A DNA stretch of 48,574 bases from Propionibacteriaceae bacterium (GTDB lineage: Bacteria > Actinomycetota > Actinomycetes > Propionibacteriales > Propionibacteriaceae). Of this stretch, positions 1-8,122 are shown one piece after another; within the stretch, counting starts at the first letter, position 1; every line of letters begins with the position of its first letter. Location: assembly GCA_030537675.1 (NCBI GenBank), contig JAUNVL010000009.1, positions 1-48,574 of the forward strand, read 5' to 3'. A program made the translations under genes and the position numbers. Below the pieces are notes generated by a model. That model saw only the letters and a list, made by a program, of their open reading frames with translations. It was not told the origin of the DNA and searched no databases.

Positions 1-911
1 CCGAGCATGATGAAGCCGAGCACCGCGAGCGACAGGAACAGGGACGGGAACAGCAGCATGTGGGGGGCCGCGGCGATGTAGCCGAGGCCTGAAGCCTCCG
101 AGATCGCGATGCCCCACGAGATGGCCGGGGGCTGCAGTCCGATGCCGAGGAACGACAGGGCGGCCTCCGTCGTGATGAACGCACCGAGGTCGATGGTGGC
201 GACGACGATGACAGGGGCCACAGCATTGGGCAGCACGTGGGACAGGATGATGCGCGCAGGACTTGCCCCCAGCGCACGGGCTGCCAGCACGTACTCGTTG
301 GGCTTGACCTGCAGCACGCTGGAGCGCATCAGGCGGAAGATGTTGGGCCAGTACAGGATGGCCATGGCAAAGACCACCTTGCCGACGATCAGCGAGTACG
401 GGGCACCGGGTGGCGAGCGGAACGTGTACATGATGATGATGCCGCCGAGCAGCAGCGGGATCGCGAAGAAGACATCCGCGATGCGCGACAGCAGCGCGTC
501 CACCCAGCCGCCGGAGTACCCGGCGATGATTCCCAGGGCGCCGCCGATGATCACGGTGGCGATCATGGTGAGCGTGCCCACGAGGATCGAGGAACGGGCG
601 CCGTAGATGGTGCGGGAATAGACGTCGCAGCCCTGCAGGTCGTAGCCGAACCATGCCCCCTTCTCCGGTCCGAGACGGGCGAGACTCAGATCGCAGTACC
701 CCGGGTCAGCGGAGGTGAACAGCTGTGGCGCCATCGCCATGGCGACGAAGATGGCGATCAGCGACGCGGAGAACCAGAACAGGGGGCGGGAGCGCATGAT
801 GCGCCACGCGTCGCTCCACAGCGACGCACCGGCCTCCTCCGGGGTGGCGACGGCGGGATCGACACCCTCGGTGTTGATCTCCTCGGGCCTGTTGATGTGC
901 ATGTCAGTCAT
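1..911 (-). CDS. ABC transporter permease, DppC/OppC type (partial, runs off left edge)
   Basis: Inner-membrane permease subunit of a peptide/nickel-type (family 5) importer. The frame is open from an ATG at 911 to the window edge (about 303 codons), so the C-terminus is missing. The N-terminus is a cytoplasmic tail rich in Glu/Pro, then a first membrane segment, then the OppC_N-type periplasmic stretch (GYDLQGCDVYSR, the LGTDxxGRD-like signature). The coupling-loop signature follows (EYVLAARALGAS, then HVLPNAVAP). The start overlaps the stop of the upstream permease by a few bases (ATGACTGA), so the two are translationally coupled. With 904-1827 it forms the heterodimeric channel for the binding protein at 1916-3571. 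ATPase subunits are not seen and may lie beyond the edge, or be shared with the second importer at 14829-17008. Substrate is inferred from context to be a glycan or glycopeptide. Confidence 0.9.
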   Translation of the reverse strand, partial: MTDMHINRPEEINTEGVDPAVATPEEAGASLWSDAWRIMRSRPLFWFSASLIAIFVAMAMAPQLFTSADPGYCDLSLARLGPEKGAWFGYDLQGCDVYSRTIYGARSSILVGTLTMIATVIIGGALGIIAGYSGGWVDALLSRIADVFFAIPLLLGGIIIMYTFRSPPGAPYSLIVGKVVFAMAILYWPNIFRLMRSSVLQVKPNEYVLAARALGASPARIILSHVLPNAVAPVIVVATIDLGAFITTEAALSFLGIGLQPPAISWGIAISEASGLGYIAAAPHMLLFPSLFLSLAVLGFIML

Positions 912-1827
912 TGGTGATCCTTGGGTCCAGGACGCCGTAGAGCAGGTCGACGAGCAGGTTGACCACGAGGTACACCACGACCAGCACGATGACAGCCCCG
1001 ACCACCGAGACACCGTCACGCTGGTTGATGGAGCGCCAGATGAAGAAGCCGACCCCGTTGATGTTGAAGATGCGCTCGGTGATGATGGCGCCGCCCATGA
1101 GCGCACCGACGCTGGCACCGATGTAGGTGACGACAGGGATCAACGAGTTCCGCAGCGCGTGGACGCCGACGGCTCGGCTCGGGGCCATGCCCTTCGACTT
1201 GGCGGTGCGCACGTAGTCGGAGCGCAGGTTCTCCACGAGGTTCGTGCGTGTCAGGCGTGCAACGTATGCCACCGACAGCGCGCCCAGGACGAAGCCGGGC
1301 ATGAGGAGTTGGTACCACGTTCCCTGCGTGGCGGTGACGGGGAACCATCCAAGTTTCAGGCCGAAGAGCATCTGCGCTGCTCCGCCGAGGACGAACACGG
1401 GGATGGAGATCAGCACGAGCGTGCTGATGGTCACGAAGTTGTCCACGAACTTGCCCTTGCGGATGCCCGCCAGTACGCCGGCGGTGATGCCGAAGATGAT
1501 GACCACCAGGATGGCGATGAACGTGAGTTTCAGCGTGGTGGGGTAGCGCAGGGCCAGTTCATCCACGACACGGTTGCCGTAGAAGTTGGTGCCCAGGTCA
1601 CCCTGGAGCAGTTTGCCGAGGTACAGGAAATAACGCACGAGCAGCGGCTCGTCGAGGTTGTACTCGGCACGGAATTTGGCGATGTACGCGGGTGAGCAGG
1701 GCCTCTCGCCGCAACGACCCTCTGCGGGGTCGCCCGGCAGGACGAACACCATCGTGAAGATCAGGAACGACGTGCCGATGATCACCGGGATCATCTGCAA
1801 CAGCCGTCTGATGATGTATTTGCCCAA
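904..1827 (-). CDS. ABC transporter permease, DppB/OppB type
   Basis: Membrane permease of 307 residues, normal length for DppB/OppB. The N-terminus (YIIRRLLQMIPVIIGTSFLI) is the typical first transmembrane helix with Arg-Arg-Leu-Leu, followed by FVLPGDPAE. The coupling loop (DYVRTAKSKGMA ... HALRNSLIPV) contacts the ATPase. A Cys pair (residues about 39-43, RCGERPC) sits in the first periplasmic region. The start is TTG at 1827, preceded by a GAGGG Shine-Dalgarno about nine bases upstream; no better in-frame ATG is close. It lies 88 bases downstream of the binding-protein stop, across a strong hairpin (1859-1889), so it is probably expressed at a lower level than the binding protein. Confidence 0.9.
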   Translation of the reverse strand: MGKYIIRRLLQMIPVIIGTSFLIFTMVFVLPGDPAEGRCGERPCSPAYIAKFRAEYNLDEPLLVRYFLYLGKLLQGDLGTNFYGNRVVDELALRYPTTLKLTFIAILVVIIFGITAGVLAGIRKGKFVDNFVTISTLVLISIPVFVLGGAAQMLFGLKLGWFPVTATQGTWYQLLMPGFVLGALSVAYVARLTRTNLVENLRSDYVRTAKSKGMAPSRAVGVHALRNSLIPVVTYIGASVGALMGGAIITERIFNINGVGFFIWRSINQRDGVSVVGAVIVLVVVYLVVNLLVDLLYGVLDPRITND

Positions 1828-1858
1828 TGGAGTTCACCCTCTCTGCTGGCCCGAAGAA

Positions 1859-1889
1859 TCGGCCCGCCGGAGAACCTCCGGCGGGCCGA
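1859..1889 (-). terminator. Stem-loop between binding protein and permease genes
   Basis: Perfect 14-bp inverted repeat (left arm TCGGCCCGCCGGAG, loop of three bases) 26 bases past the binding-protein stop. On the minus strand it is followed by TTCTTC, a weak T-rich tail. Most likely a partial terminator or mRNA-stabilising hairpin that lets the binding protein be made in excess over the permeases. Confidence 0.7.
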
Positions 1890-1915
1890 CCCAGTCGGTA
1901 ATGGTCAGTAACGAA

Positions 1916-3571
1916 TCACTTGACGGTGATGGAGGTGAGGTCCCATTGGCTGAACGGGTTCATCTTGACGTTGTCGACCTTGTCGGAGTAACCGTAAGGC
2001 GTCTCCTGGTACCACAGCGGCATGACCGGGAAATCCTTGGCAACCTGTGCCTCGGCCTCCTGGTACTTGGCGTTCGCCTCGTCGGCCGTCGGAGCAGCAT
2101 TGCCTTCCGCCATCAGCTTCATGAACTCCGGGCTGTCGTAGTCGGTGTCGTTCGACGATGAGCCAGTCGCGAAGAGGGGCGTCAGGAAGTTCTCGATGGA
2201 GGGGTAATCCATCTGCCAGCCGGTCCGGAACGAACCCATGAGCTCGCGGGCGCCGACCTGCTCCCTCAGCGTCTTGAAGTCCGGCGTCGCGTTGAGCTGG
2301 CAATCCATGCCCAGGTTGTTCTTCAACTGGTTGCACACGGCGTCGGCCCACAGCTTGTGCGCGCCATCAGCGTTGATCGAGATCTGGAAGATGCCGTCGT
2401 AGCCACCGGCCGCGTCGTACATCTTCTTCGCCTCTTCGGGGTTGAACACGCAGTCGTCGCCGCAGACATCCGCCTTGTAGCCGTCGACGACCGGGGAGAC
2501 CCAGCCGGTTGCGGGCGTGCGGGCGCCGTTGAAGATCTGGGTGGTGATCTGCTCGCGGTCCACGGCCATGGAGATGGCCTTGCGCATGTTGACGTCCTTG
2601 AGCTGCTCATCCTTCGGGGAGAAGGACAGCGTCTGGATGATGCCCGTCTCACGGGTGTCGCTGCGGCCGTCGAGAGACATCTTCCAGGCGTCGCCCACGA
2701 GCTGGTCGGCGGGGATCAGGTCCGTGAGATCGAGGTTGTTGGCCACGACGTCGTTGTAGGCGGCGTTCGGGTCGTTGTAGATGCGGAACGTGACCTTGTC
2801 GATGTTGGGCTTGTTCTCACCGGAGTAGTCGGCGAACTTCTCCATCACGACTTCGGTGGCGGTGTTCTCGATCACCTTGAAGGGACCGGCGCCGATGGGC
2901 ATCTTGCTGAACTCGTCCTTGTCCTCTGCAGCCAGGAAAGCGTCCGACTGCGGCATGAAGGCGGTGTACCCGAGGCGGACCGGGAGGTTCGAGACAGGCT
3001 CCGTGGTCTTGATGGTGAAGCTGTGGTCGTCGACGACGGCCAGCCCGCTCATCACGTCCACGGAGGGCTCGGTGGCGCACTCGGCATCGGGGCACTGCAC
3101 ATCTGCGAAACCTTCAATGGGTTCGAAGAAGTAGGCACTCTGCTGGCCGTGAGGACCGTAGGCCGCCCAGTTCCAGGCGTCCACGAAGTTCTTGGCCAGC
3201 ACTTCGGTGCCGTCCTGGAACATGTAGCCCTGCTTGATCGTCACGGTGAAGGTCTGGTTGTCGTCGGTATCGATGGACTCGGCAATGTCCATCTCCGGCT
3301 CGGCGGTGTCGACGTTGTAGTGGATCAGCTTGGACGAGAAGGCCTCGATGATGTTGCCACCACACACCTCGGTGGTGTTGGAGCCGATGAGGGAGTTCTC
3401 GGGGGTACAGCCGCGAACGGTGATCTCGCCGCCCGCCTTGGCTTCGCTCGACGTTGCATTGGTGTCACCGGGTACAGCAGTGGCACCGGGATCGGCGTCA
3501 CCACCACAGGCGGAGACGGCCAGCAGGGCAGCTCCAGCTGCCAGTGCCAGGAATCGGGATGGGGCTCGCAC
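1916..3571 (-). CDS. Family 5 extracellular solute-binding lipoprotein (importer 1)
   Basis: Substrate-binding lipoprotein (551 residues) of the peptide/nickel/oligosaccharide (SBP_bac_5) family, anchored outside the membrane. The chosen start is GTG at 3571 because AGGAG (3577-3581) stands five bases upstream; the longer frame to 3616 lacks a ribosome site. From this start there is a short basic N-terminus, a hydrophobic stretch and a lipobox LAVSAC with Cys22, followed by an acidic, Ala/Thr/Ser-rich linker. Family features include the KQGYMFQDGTEVLAKNFVDA block and the late DFPVMPLWYQET block. The gene sits 108 bases after the GH5-type gene, and its permeases follow. Family 5 proteins bind peptides but also chito- and cello-oligosaccharides; location beside GH38/GH5 genes suggests a mannose/GlcNAc-containing glycan or glycopeptide. 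That is inference. Confidence 0.9.
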   Translation of the reverse strand: MRAPSRFLALAAGAALLAVSACGGDADPGATAVPGDTNATSSEAKAGGEITVRGCTPENSLIGSNTTEVCGGNIIEAFSSKLIHYNVDTAEPEMDIAESIDTDDNQTFTVTIKQGYMFQDGTEVLAKNFVDAWNWAAYGPHGQQSAYFFEPIEGFADVQCPDAECATEPSVDVMSGLAVVDDHSFTIKTTEPVSNLPVRLGYTAFMPQSDAFLAAEDKDEFSKMPIGAGPFKVIENTATEVVMEKFADYSGENKPNIDKVTFRIYNDPNAAYNDVVANNLDLTDLIPADQLVGDAWKMSLDGRSDTRETGIIQTLSFSPKDEQLKDVNMRKAISMAVDREQITTQIFNGARTPATGWVSPVVDGYKADVCGDDCVFNPEEAKKMYDAAGGYDGIFQISINADGAHKLWADAVCNQLKNNLGMDCQLNATPDFKTLREQVGARELMGSFRTGWQMDYPSIENFLTPLFATGSSSNDTDYDSPEFMKLMAEGNAAPTADEANAKYQEAEAQVAKDFPVMPLWYQETPYGYSDKVDNVKMNPFSQWDLTSITVK

Positions 3572-3679
3572 GAGTACTCCTACAAGAGGGATGGGGCCGC
3601 GCGGATGGCGCAGCACTTGGATTGACTGGCTTGTTTATACCGCCTGCGGCACGAAAAGGACATTGACGCGGCCACGGGG
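3572..3679 (-). promoter_or_regulatory. Gap between GH5-type gene and binding protein; possible internal promoter
   Basis: The 108-base gap breaks the otherwise overlapping gene order. On the minus strand a TATAAA box (3634-3639) stands 55-60 bases upstream of the ribosome site of the binding protein; no convincing -35 is seen (TGTCCT at 17 bases spacing). No copy of the LacI-type operator was found here. The binding protein may therefore have its own promoter in addition to read-through from the GH38 promoter. Confidence 0.3.
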
Positions 3680-4900
3680 TTACGAAGTCGTTACCGATTC
3701 CATCTCTTTGTCCACCCGACGCAGGGAGCACACCTCGCCGCTGTTGAACCTGGACTGCCACTCATCGAACAACGGCCCCATGGGTCCGGTGCTGCTCCGT
3801 CCGACCCCCGTCTGCCAGTCCGCAGAGAACTCGAGGACCGGCACATCCCGCGGATCAGCTGCAGCCGGCACACCTGTGGCGCGCAGTTCGGGCATGCGTT
3901 CGGCCAGCAGCAGAGCTTCTGGTTTCGCGACGCCCTCCGAGGTGAAGAGCCCGAGCGAGTACTCCAGCGCCGGGAAATCCAGCAGGCTCCGGGACACGTC
4001 ATGGCTGCACCACCACGTGATGGCTTCCAGCCCGGGGGTGTCGACGACGGCGTCGAGCGTTGCCGACACGAAGTCGGCGGCTGACTCGTCGGTGACGTGG
4101 GTGCGTGGCGCACCCACCTCCTGCAACCAGAGGGGCCGCGACGGATCCGGACTCCACGCGCGCGCGACCTCCAGCAGATACCTGGGGAACGACGTGAGCG
4201 CCGGGTGGCCCTCCCCGTAGCGTGGTCCCACCTGGGCGAACACCCAGGAGTGCACTGTTGTGGAGGCGCCCCGCGTCACCGCGTGTCGGGGCGTGAAGGG
4301 GTGCGCGTCCACGAACCACAGGTCATCATCGAAGCCGTGGTGGTGCGCGCCGTCCGGCCACCCTGCCTCCAGGGGCGCGAGGATCCTGTCGAACCACACG
4401 TCGATGTCATCCGGGGTCGCCACGGACAGCGTCGGGTGCCGGTGCATGGGGCTCGGCCCCGCGAACTGCGCGAACTCGTTGCCCAACGTCATTCCGGTGA
4501 CGGCGGGGTGCCCGCACAGCACTGCCGCCAGGTGGGACACCAGCGCCGCTTCGCCGTCGAGCGCCACGGGGTCGGTGAAGAGGTTCTGCTGGTGCCACGT
4601 GGTGACCCAACTCGGCAGGAAGTCATAGCTGGAGAGGTGCCCGTTCAGGGCGTCGACGCTCACCCCCAGACCCGCGGCGGCGGCTGCGTCCACCACCGAA
4701 ATGACGTCGGCCACCGCGCGTGGTCTGATCAGCCCGCGGTTCGGCTGCAGCAGCGGCCACAGCGGAAAGATCCGGACGTGGTCCATGCCCAGCATCGCAA
4801 TCGCCTGGAAGTCCTCCTTCACGGCGTCCAGGTCGAGGTCCAGCCAGCTGTGGAACCATCCCACGCGGGGGGTGTAGTTGACGCCTATGCGCATGTTCAT
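3680..4900 (-). CDS. Glycoside hydrolase, GH5-like clan GH-A, probable beta-mannosidase
   Basis: Predicted cytoplasmic retaining glycosidase with a (beta/alpha)8 barrel (406 residues). It has no signal peptide: the protein starts directly with strand 1 (MRIGVNYTPRVGWFHSW). Clan GH-A catalytic residues are visible: acid/base Glu142 in TLGNEFAQF and nucleophile Glu261 in LWLQEVGAP. The WxxHD-type strand 8 (ITWWCSHD) follows. Length and layout resemble the GH5_18-type exo-beta-mannosidases that in bifidobacteria split Man-beta-1,4-GlcNAc, the N-glycan core disaccharide. The subfamily call is from memory of family style and needs a database search. The start ATG (4900) overlaps the GH38 stop as ATGA, so the two enzymes are coupled, which fits sequential removal of alpha- then beta-linked mannose. 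Alternatives are another GH5 exo-activity such as beta-glucosidase. Confidence 0.75.
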   Translation of the reverse strand: MNMRIGVNYTPRVGWFHSWLDLDLDAVKEDFQAIAMLGMDHVRIFPLWPLLQPNRGLIRPRAVADVISVVDAAAAAGLGVSVDALNGHLSSYDFLPSWVTTWHQQNLFTDPVALDGEAALVSHLAAVLCGHPAVTGMTLGNEFAQFAGPSPMHRHPTLSVATPDDIDVWFDRILAPLEAGWPDGAHHHGFDDDLWFVDAHPFTPRHAVTRGASTTVHSWVFAQVGPRYGEGHPALTSFPRYLLEVARAWSPDPSRPLWLQEVGAPRTHVTDESAADFVSATLDAVVDTPGLEAITWWCSHDVSRSLLDFPALEYSLGLFTSEGVAKPEALLLAERMPELRATGVPAAADPRDVPVLEFSADWQTGVGRSSTGPMGPLFDEWQSRFNSGEVCSLRRVDKEMESVTTS

Positions 4901-7900
4901 CGACCCAATCGAATTGTCGCGACCTGGAACGGCCGCAGGGCGACGCCGACGTGCCCGTCTGCCAGAGGTTCTGTGATGGCCGTTGCCCTGACCTGCTGCC
5001 TGGGGTTGCCGTCGGTGAGGGCATCCTCGAGGAGGTCCGTCTCCACCGCGGATGTGGCGAAGTCGGCGCCAAGCGAGGCGGTGGCTCGACGTCCGTAGGG
5101 CTCGTAGAGCCTGACGATGACGTCGCCGGAGGAATCCTCGGCAAGTTTGACGGCCTCCACCATGACGTCCCCGTCCACCGTGATGAGGGGGGCCACGGGG
5201 GAACCCGTCAGCGTGCGCAGCGGGATGTTGGCCGCGTAGCCGTCGGCCACCGCGTCCTCGATGGTCGCGCCCGGGCGGATGGTGAAGGAGAAGGTGTGTC
5301 GGCCCTCGTCCGTGCGTGGATCGGGGTACCTGGCTCCCTTCAGGAGCGACGCGCGGACGACGGTGTAGGTGCCGCCGCCGTCGCGGGCGTGCCGGGTGAC
5401 GTCCCAGCCGTAGGTCTGGGCGTTGGCCACGGCGATACCGAAGTCCGGCTCACCCACGTGAACCCATCGATGGGCGTGGACCTCGAACCGGTGGGCATCC
5501 CACGACGTGTTCGTGTGGGTGGCGCGCACCAGGTGGCCCATCTCGATCTCGAAGGCGGCGTGGTCGGTGTGCACGTCCATGGGCCAGGCCAGTTTCAGCA
5601 ACGAGTCCTGCTCGTGCCAGTCGACGTCCACCTCCACGTGCAACCGGGGATCCCCGGCCCGCAGCGTGAGCTTCTGATGGGCTGTGGAGCCTCCGAACTG
5701 GCGCTTCACCAGGACGCTGGCCTCGCCGTCGCCCTCGTGCAGTTCAGCCGTGCCGTCACTCAGGTCGGTGACGGTGTTGAAGGCGAACGGGTCGATGTCC
5801 CAGGCGTCCCACATGTTCGGGAAGTCGGGGTGCACCTGCAACAGGTTGCCCCGCGTCCCGGGAGGCAACGTTTCACGGCCCGTGGCCAGGTCCACCAGCG
5901 AGGTGATGAGTCCTGCCTCGTCGACCCGCAGCCTGAGCAGACCGTTGTCGAGCAGGATGCCGTCGAACGTGTCGACCTCGACGGGTCGCTCGCCCGCGAG
6001 TCTCTCGTCTCCGCCCATCGCCGGTGCACCACCCTGGGTCATCGGTGCGGCGTTGAAGGTGATGGAACGTGTGCCGTCGCCGGCCAGGAGAGACTGGGCG
6101 CGCGCGATGAGTGAGGTGAGTTCCTCGCTGATCCGCGCGTGTTCTGCCAGCACCTCTTCGTAGACCCACGCGATGCACGTGCCGGGGAGGATGTCGTGGA
6201 ACTGGAAGAGGCAGACGTCCCGCCACCACTGGCCGAAGCTCTCCAGCGGGTACTCCATCAGTTCGCGCACCGCGGCGGTGGCGCACCACAACTCTGCTTC
6301 GCGCAGGAGGTGCTCGTTGCGGCGGTTGCCGGCCTTGACATCGGCGACCGAGGTGAACGTGCCACGGTGGAGTTCGAGGTACAACTCCCCCACCCACACG
6401 CTGGGTGCTTCGTGCTCATCCTCCGCCCGGGCGAAGAAGGCCTGAGGTGGCTCGATCTGGACCCGTGGCGAACCCTCCAGGTCAGCGGTTCGTGCAGCCT
6501 GCATCAGCATTTCTCGCGTTGGTCCGCCGCCCCCGTCGCCGTAGCCGAAGGGGATCAGTGAGGTGGATGCGCGGCCCTTGTCCTGGAAGTTGGCAGCGGC
6601 GTGCGCGAGGTTGGTGCCGTTGAGGTCGGATCCATAGGTGTCTGCCGGCGGGAAGTGGGTGAAGATGCGAGTGCCGTCGATCCCCTCCCACCAGAAGGAG
6701 TGGTGGGGGAACTTGTTGACCTGGTTCCAGGAGATCTTCTGCGTGAGGAACCACTGGGCCCCTGCGAGCCGGGCGAGTTGTGGGAGGGCACCCGAGTAGC
6801 CGAAGGAGTCGGGCAACCACACCTCAGGGCAGTGGTGGCCGAACTTCTCGCGAAAGTAGCCCTGACCGTAGAGGAACTGGCGGCACATCGCCTCGCCGCC
6901 CGGAAGGTTGGCATCGGACTCCACCCACATGCCACCGACGGGAATGACGCGGCCGTCCGTCACTGCCTCACGGAGCCGCTCGAACAGGTCAGGATGGTCC
7001 TCCTCCAGCCACGCGAAGTGCTGTGCGGCGGGGAAGGCGAAGACGTGCTCCGGGTGTTCAGCAAGCAGGTTCAGCTGGTTGGCGACGGTGCGGGCGACCT
7101 TGCGCCTGGTCTCCCGCAGCGGCCACAGCCACGCCGAGTCGATGTGGGCGTGGCCGATGGCGGACAGCGTGTGGGCCGACGCCGCAGCGGGCCGCGACAG
7201 GACAGGTACCAGTTCCGCTCGGGCTGCTGCAGCGGTCGCGGGAACGTCGAACAGGTTGATGCGGTCCAGCGCCCGGTCCAGTGCCCGCCGGATCTCCCAG
7301 CGCCGCTCACTGCCTTCCGGCAGCTGGAACGCGAGTTGCGCAAGAGTGCGGATGTCCGCGCTGAGCTCTCGCACCTCCTGGTGCACCACGACGAGATCGG
7401 CCCGACGCAGCTCATAGATGGGCGCGGTGCCTGACGTGTGCTTGCGTCCGAGCTCGGTGGGGACGAACGCGGGGACGCCCAGCACCACGGGGTTGGCGGC
7501 CGCCTCGAGGTACACCTCGACGTTGCCCTCGGCATCGGGCTCGACGGGCAACCACTTGTTCCTGGGGTTGTGCCCCTTGATGATGGAGCCGTCGGCGCGG
7601 TAGGCCAGTCCTTCGCACTGGAACCCAGGCGAGTCGGCATCACCTCCGAGGTCGATGAAGAGTTCCAGGTGTTCATTCCCGTACTCCTGCGGCACGTGCG
7701 TGCGGAACCGCATCCATGTGGTGCCCCACGCCGGGCCCCAGGGTGCGCCAACGGTGAAGGGCTCGTAGGGCAGCGCCAGTCCCTCAGCGGGAGGAATCGG
7801 TTCACCCTGACCGACGACGCCCGCCGCGGCGCTCGACACACCGTCGTGCGCATCAGTCAGGGGAGCAACGGCCACGTCCAGTACAGCGATGACGGTCATT

Positions 7901-7971
7901 TCTGCCGGAACGATTTTCTCGCGCAGGTGACGAACAACACGGCCGTCAAGAATCGGTGCAAAATCATGCAT
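4897..7971 (-). CDS. Alpha-mannosidase, glycoside hydrolase family 38
   Basis: Zn-dependent retaining alpha-mannosidase (1024 residues, normal for bacterial GH38). Order: N-terminal beta domain (about 1-265), catalytic GH38 domain with the metal-binding HAHID motif (about 274-278), VESDANLPGGEA, and the catalytic nucleophile Asp in WLPDSFGYS (about 388), then the three-helix middle domain and the C-terminal beta-sandwich domains. No signal peptide, so it should act on imported glycans in the cytoplasm. The start is ATG at 7971 because GGAAGG (7979-7984) lies seven bases upstream; an upstream TTG at 7986 has no ribosome site. It is first in an operon with the GH5-type gene (ATGA overlap). The LacI-type operator at 8043-8056 overlaps its likely -10 region. 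Expected role: trimming alpha-mannosyl arms of high-mannose N-glycans; linkage preference cannot be read from sequence. Confidence 0.93.
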   Translation of the reverse strand: MHDFAPILDGRVVRHLREKIVPAEMTVIAVLDVAVAPLTDAHDGVSSAAAGVVGQGEPIPPAEGLALPYEPFTVGAPWGPAWGTTWMRFRTHVPQEYGNEHLELFIDLGGDADSPGFQCEGLAYRADGSIIKGHNPRNKWLPVEPDAEGNVEVYLEAAANPVVLGVPAFVPTELGRKHTSGTAPIYELRRADLVVVHQEVRELSADIRTLAQLAFQLPEGSERRWEIRRALDRALDRINLFDVPATAAAARAELVPVLSRPAAASAHTLSAIGHAHIDSAWLWPLRETRRKVARTVANQLNLLAEHPEHVFAFPAAQHFAWLEEDHPDLFERLREAVTDGRVIPVGGMWVESDANLPGGEAMCRQFLYGQGYFREKFGHHCPEVWLPDSFGYSGALPQLARLAGAQWFLTQKISWNQVNKFPHHSFWWEGIDGTRIFTHFPPADTYGSDLNGTNLAHAAANFQDKGRASTSLIPFGYGDGGGGPTREMLMQAARTADLEGSPRVQIEPPQAFFARAEDEHEAPSVWVGELYLELHRGTFTSVADVKAGNRRNEHLLREAELWCATAAVRELMEYPLESFGQWWRDVCLFQFHDILPGTCIAWVYEEVLAEHARISEELTSLIARAQSLLAGDGTRSITFNAAPMTQGGAPAMGGDERLAGERPVEVDTFDGILLDNGLLRLRVDEAGLITSLVDLATGRETLPPGTRGNLLQVHPDFPNMWDAWDIDPFAFNTVTDLSDGTAELHEGDGEASVLVKRQFGGSTAHQKLTLRAGDPRLHVEVDVDWHEQDSLLKLAWPMDVHTDHAAFEIEMGHLVRATHTNTSWDAHRFEVHAHRWVHVGEPDFGIAVANAQTYGWDVTRHARDGGGTYTVVRASLLKGARYPDPRTDEGRHTFSFTIRPGATIEDAVADGYAANIPLRTLTGSPVAPLITVDGDVMVEAVKLAEDSSGDVIVRLYEPYGRRATASLGADFATSAVETDLLEDALTDGNPRQQVRATAITEPLADGHVGVALRPFQVATIRLGR

Positions 7972-8039
7972 GACTGGACCTTCCAACGCTCATGGTCTTC
8001 TGGGAGCGAGTCAACCGCTCATGGGTTCCTGCACAGCAG

Positions 8040-8068
8040 AGCCTAATCCGGTTTAGTTGCCTCAGCAA
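8040..8068 (-). promoter_or_regulatory. Candidate promoter of GH38 operon
   Basis: On the minus strand TTGCTG (8063-8068) and TAGGCT (8040-8045) are separated by 17 bases. The 14-bp operator-like palindrome 8043-8056 occupies the spacer and overlaps the -10, the arrangement expected for LacI-family repression. The transcript would have a leader of about 60 bases. Confidence 0.5.
8043..8056. promoter_or_regulatory. LacI-type operator copy 1 (GH38 / lacI intergenic)
   Basis: CTAATCCGGTTTAG, an imperfect palindrome with the central CG typical of LacI-family sites; the half-sites CTAATCC and CTAAACC differ at one base. A copy differing at one position lies at 19172-19185 upstream of the importer-2 operon. 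The site stands between the divergent GH38 and lacI genes, so it can repress one and autoregulate the other. Confidence 0.75.
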
Positions 8069-8085
8069 CAGGCAAACTGTTATTC
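8057..8085 (+). promoter_or_regulatory. Candidate promoter of the lacI-type gene
   Basis: TTGCCT (8057-8062), a 17-base spacer and TTATTC (8080-8085) on the plus strand. It starts immediately next to the operator at 8043-8056, so bound repressor could hinder RNA polymerase here and give autoregulation. Confidence 0.4.
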
Positions 8086-8122
8086 GCCCGGATATATCCG
8101 CACAGCGTGGGAGGATGGGGCC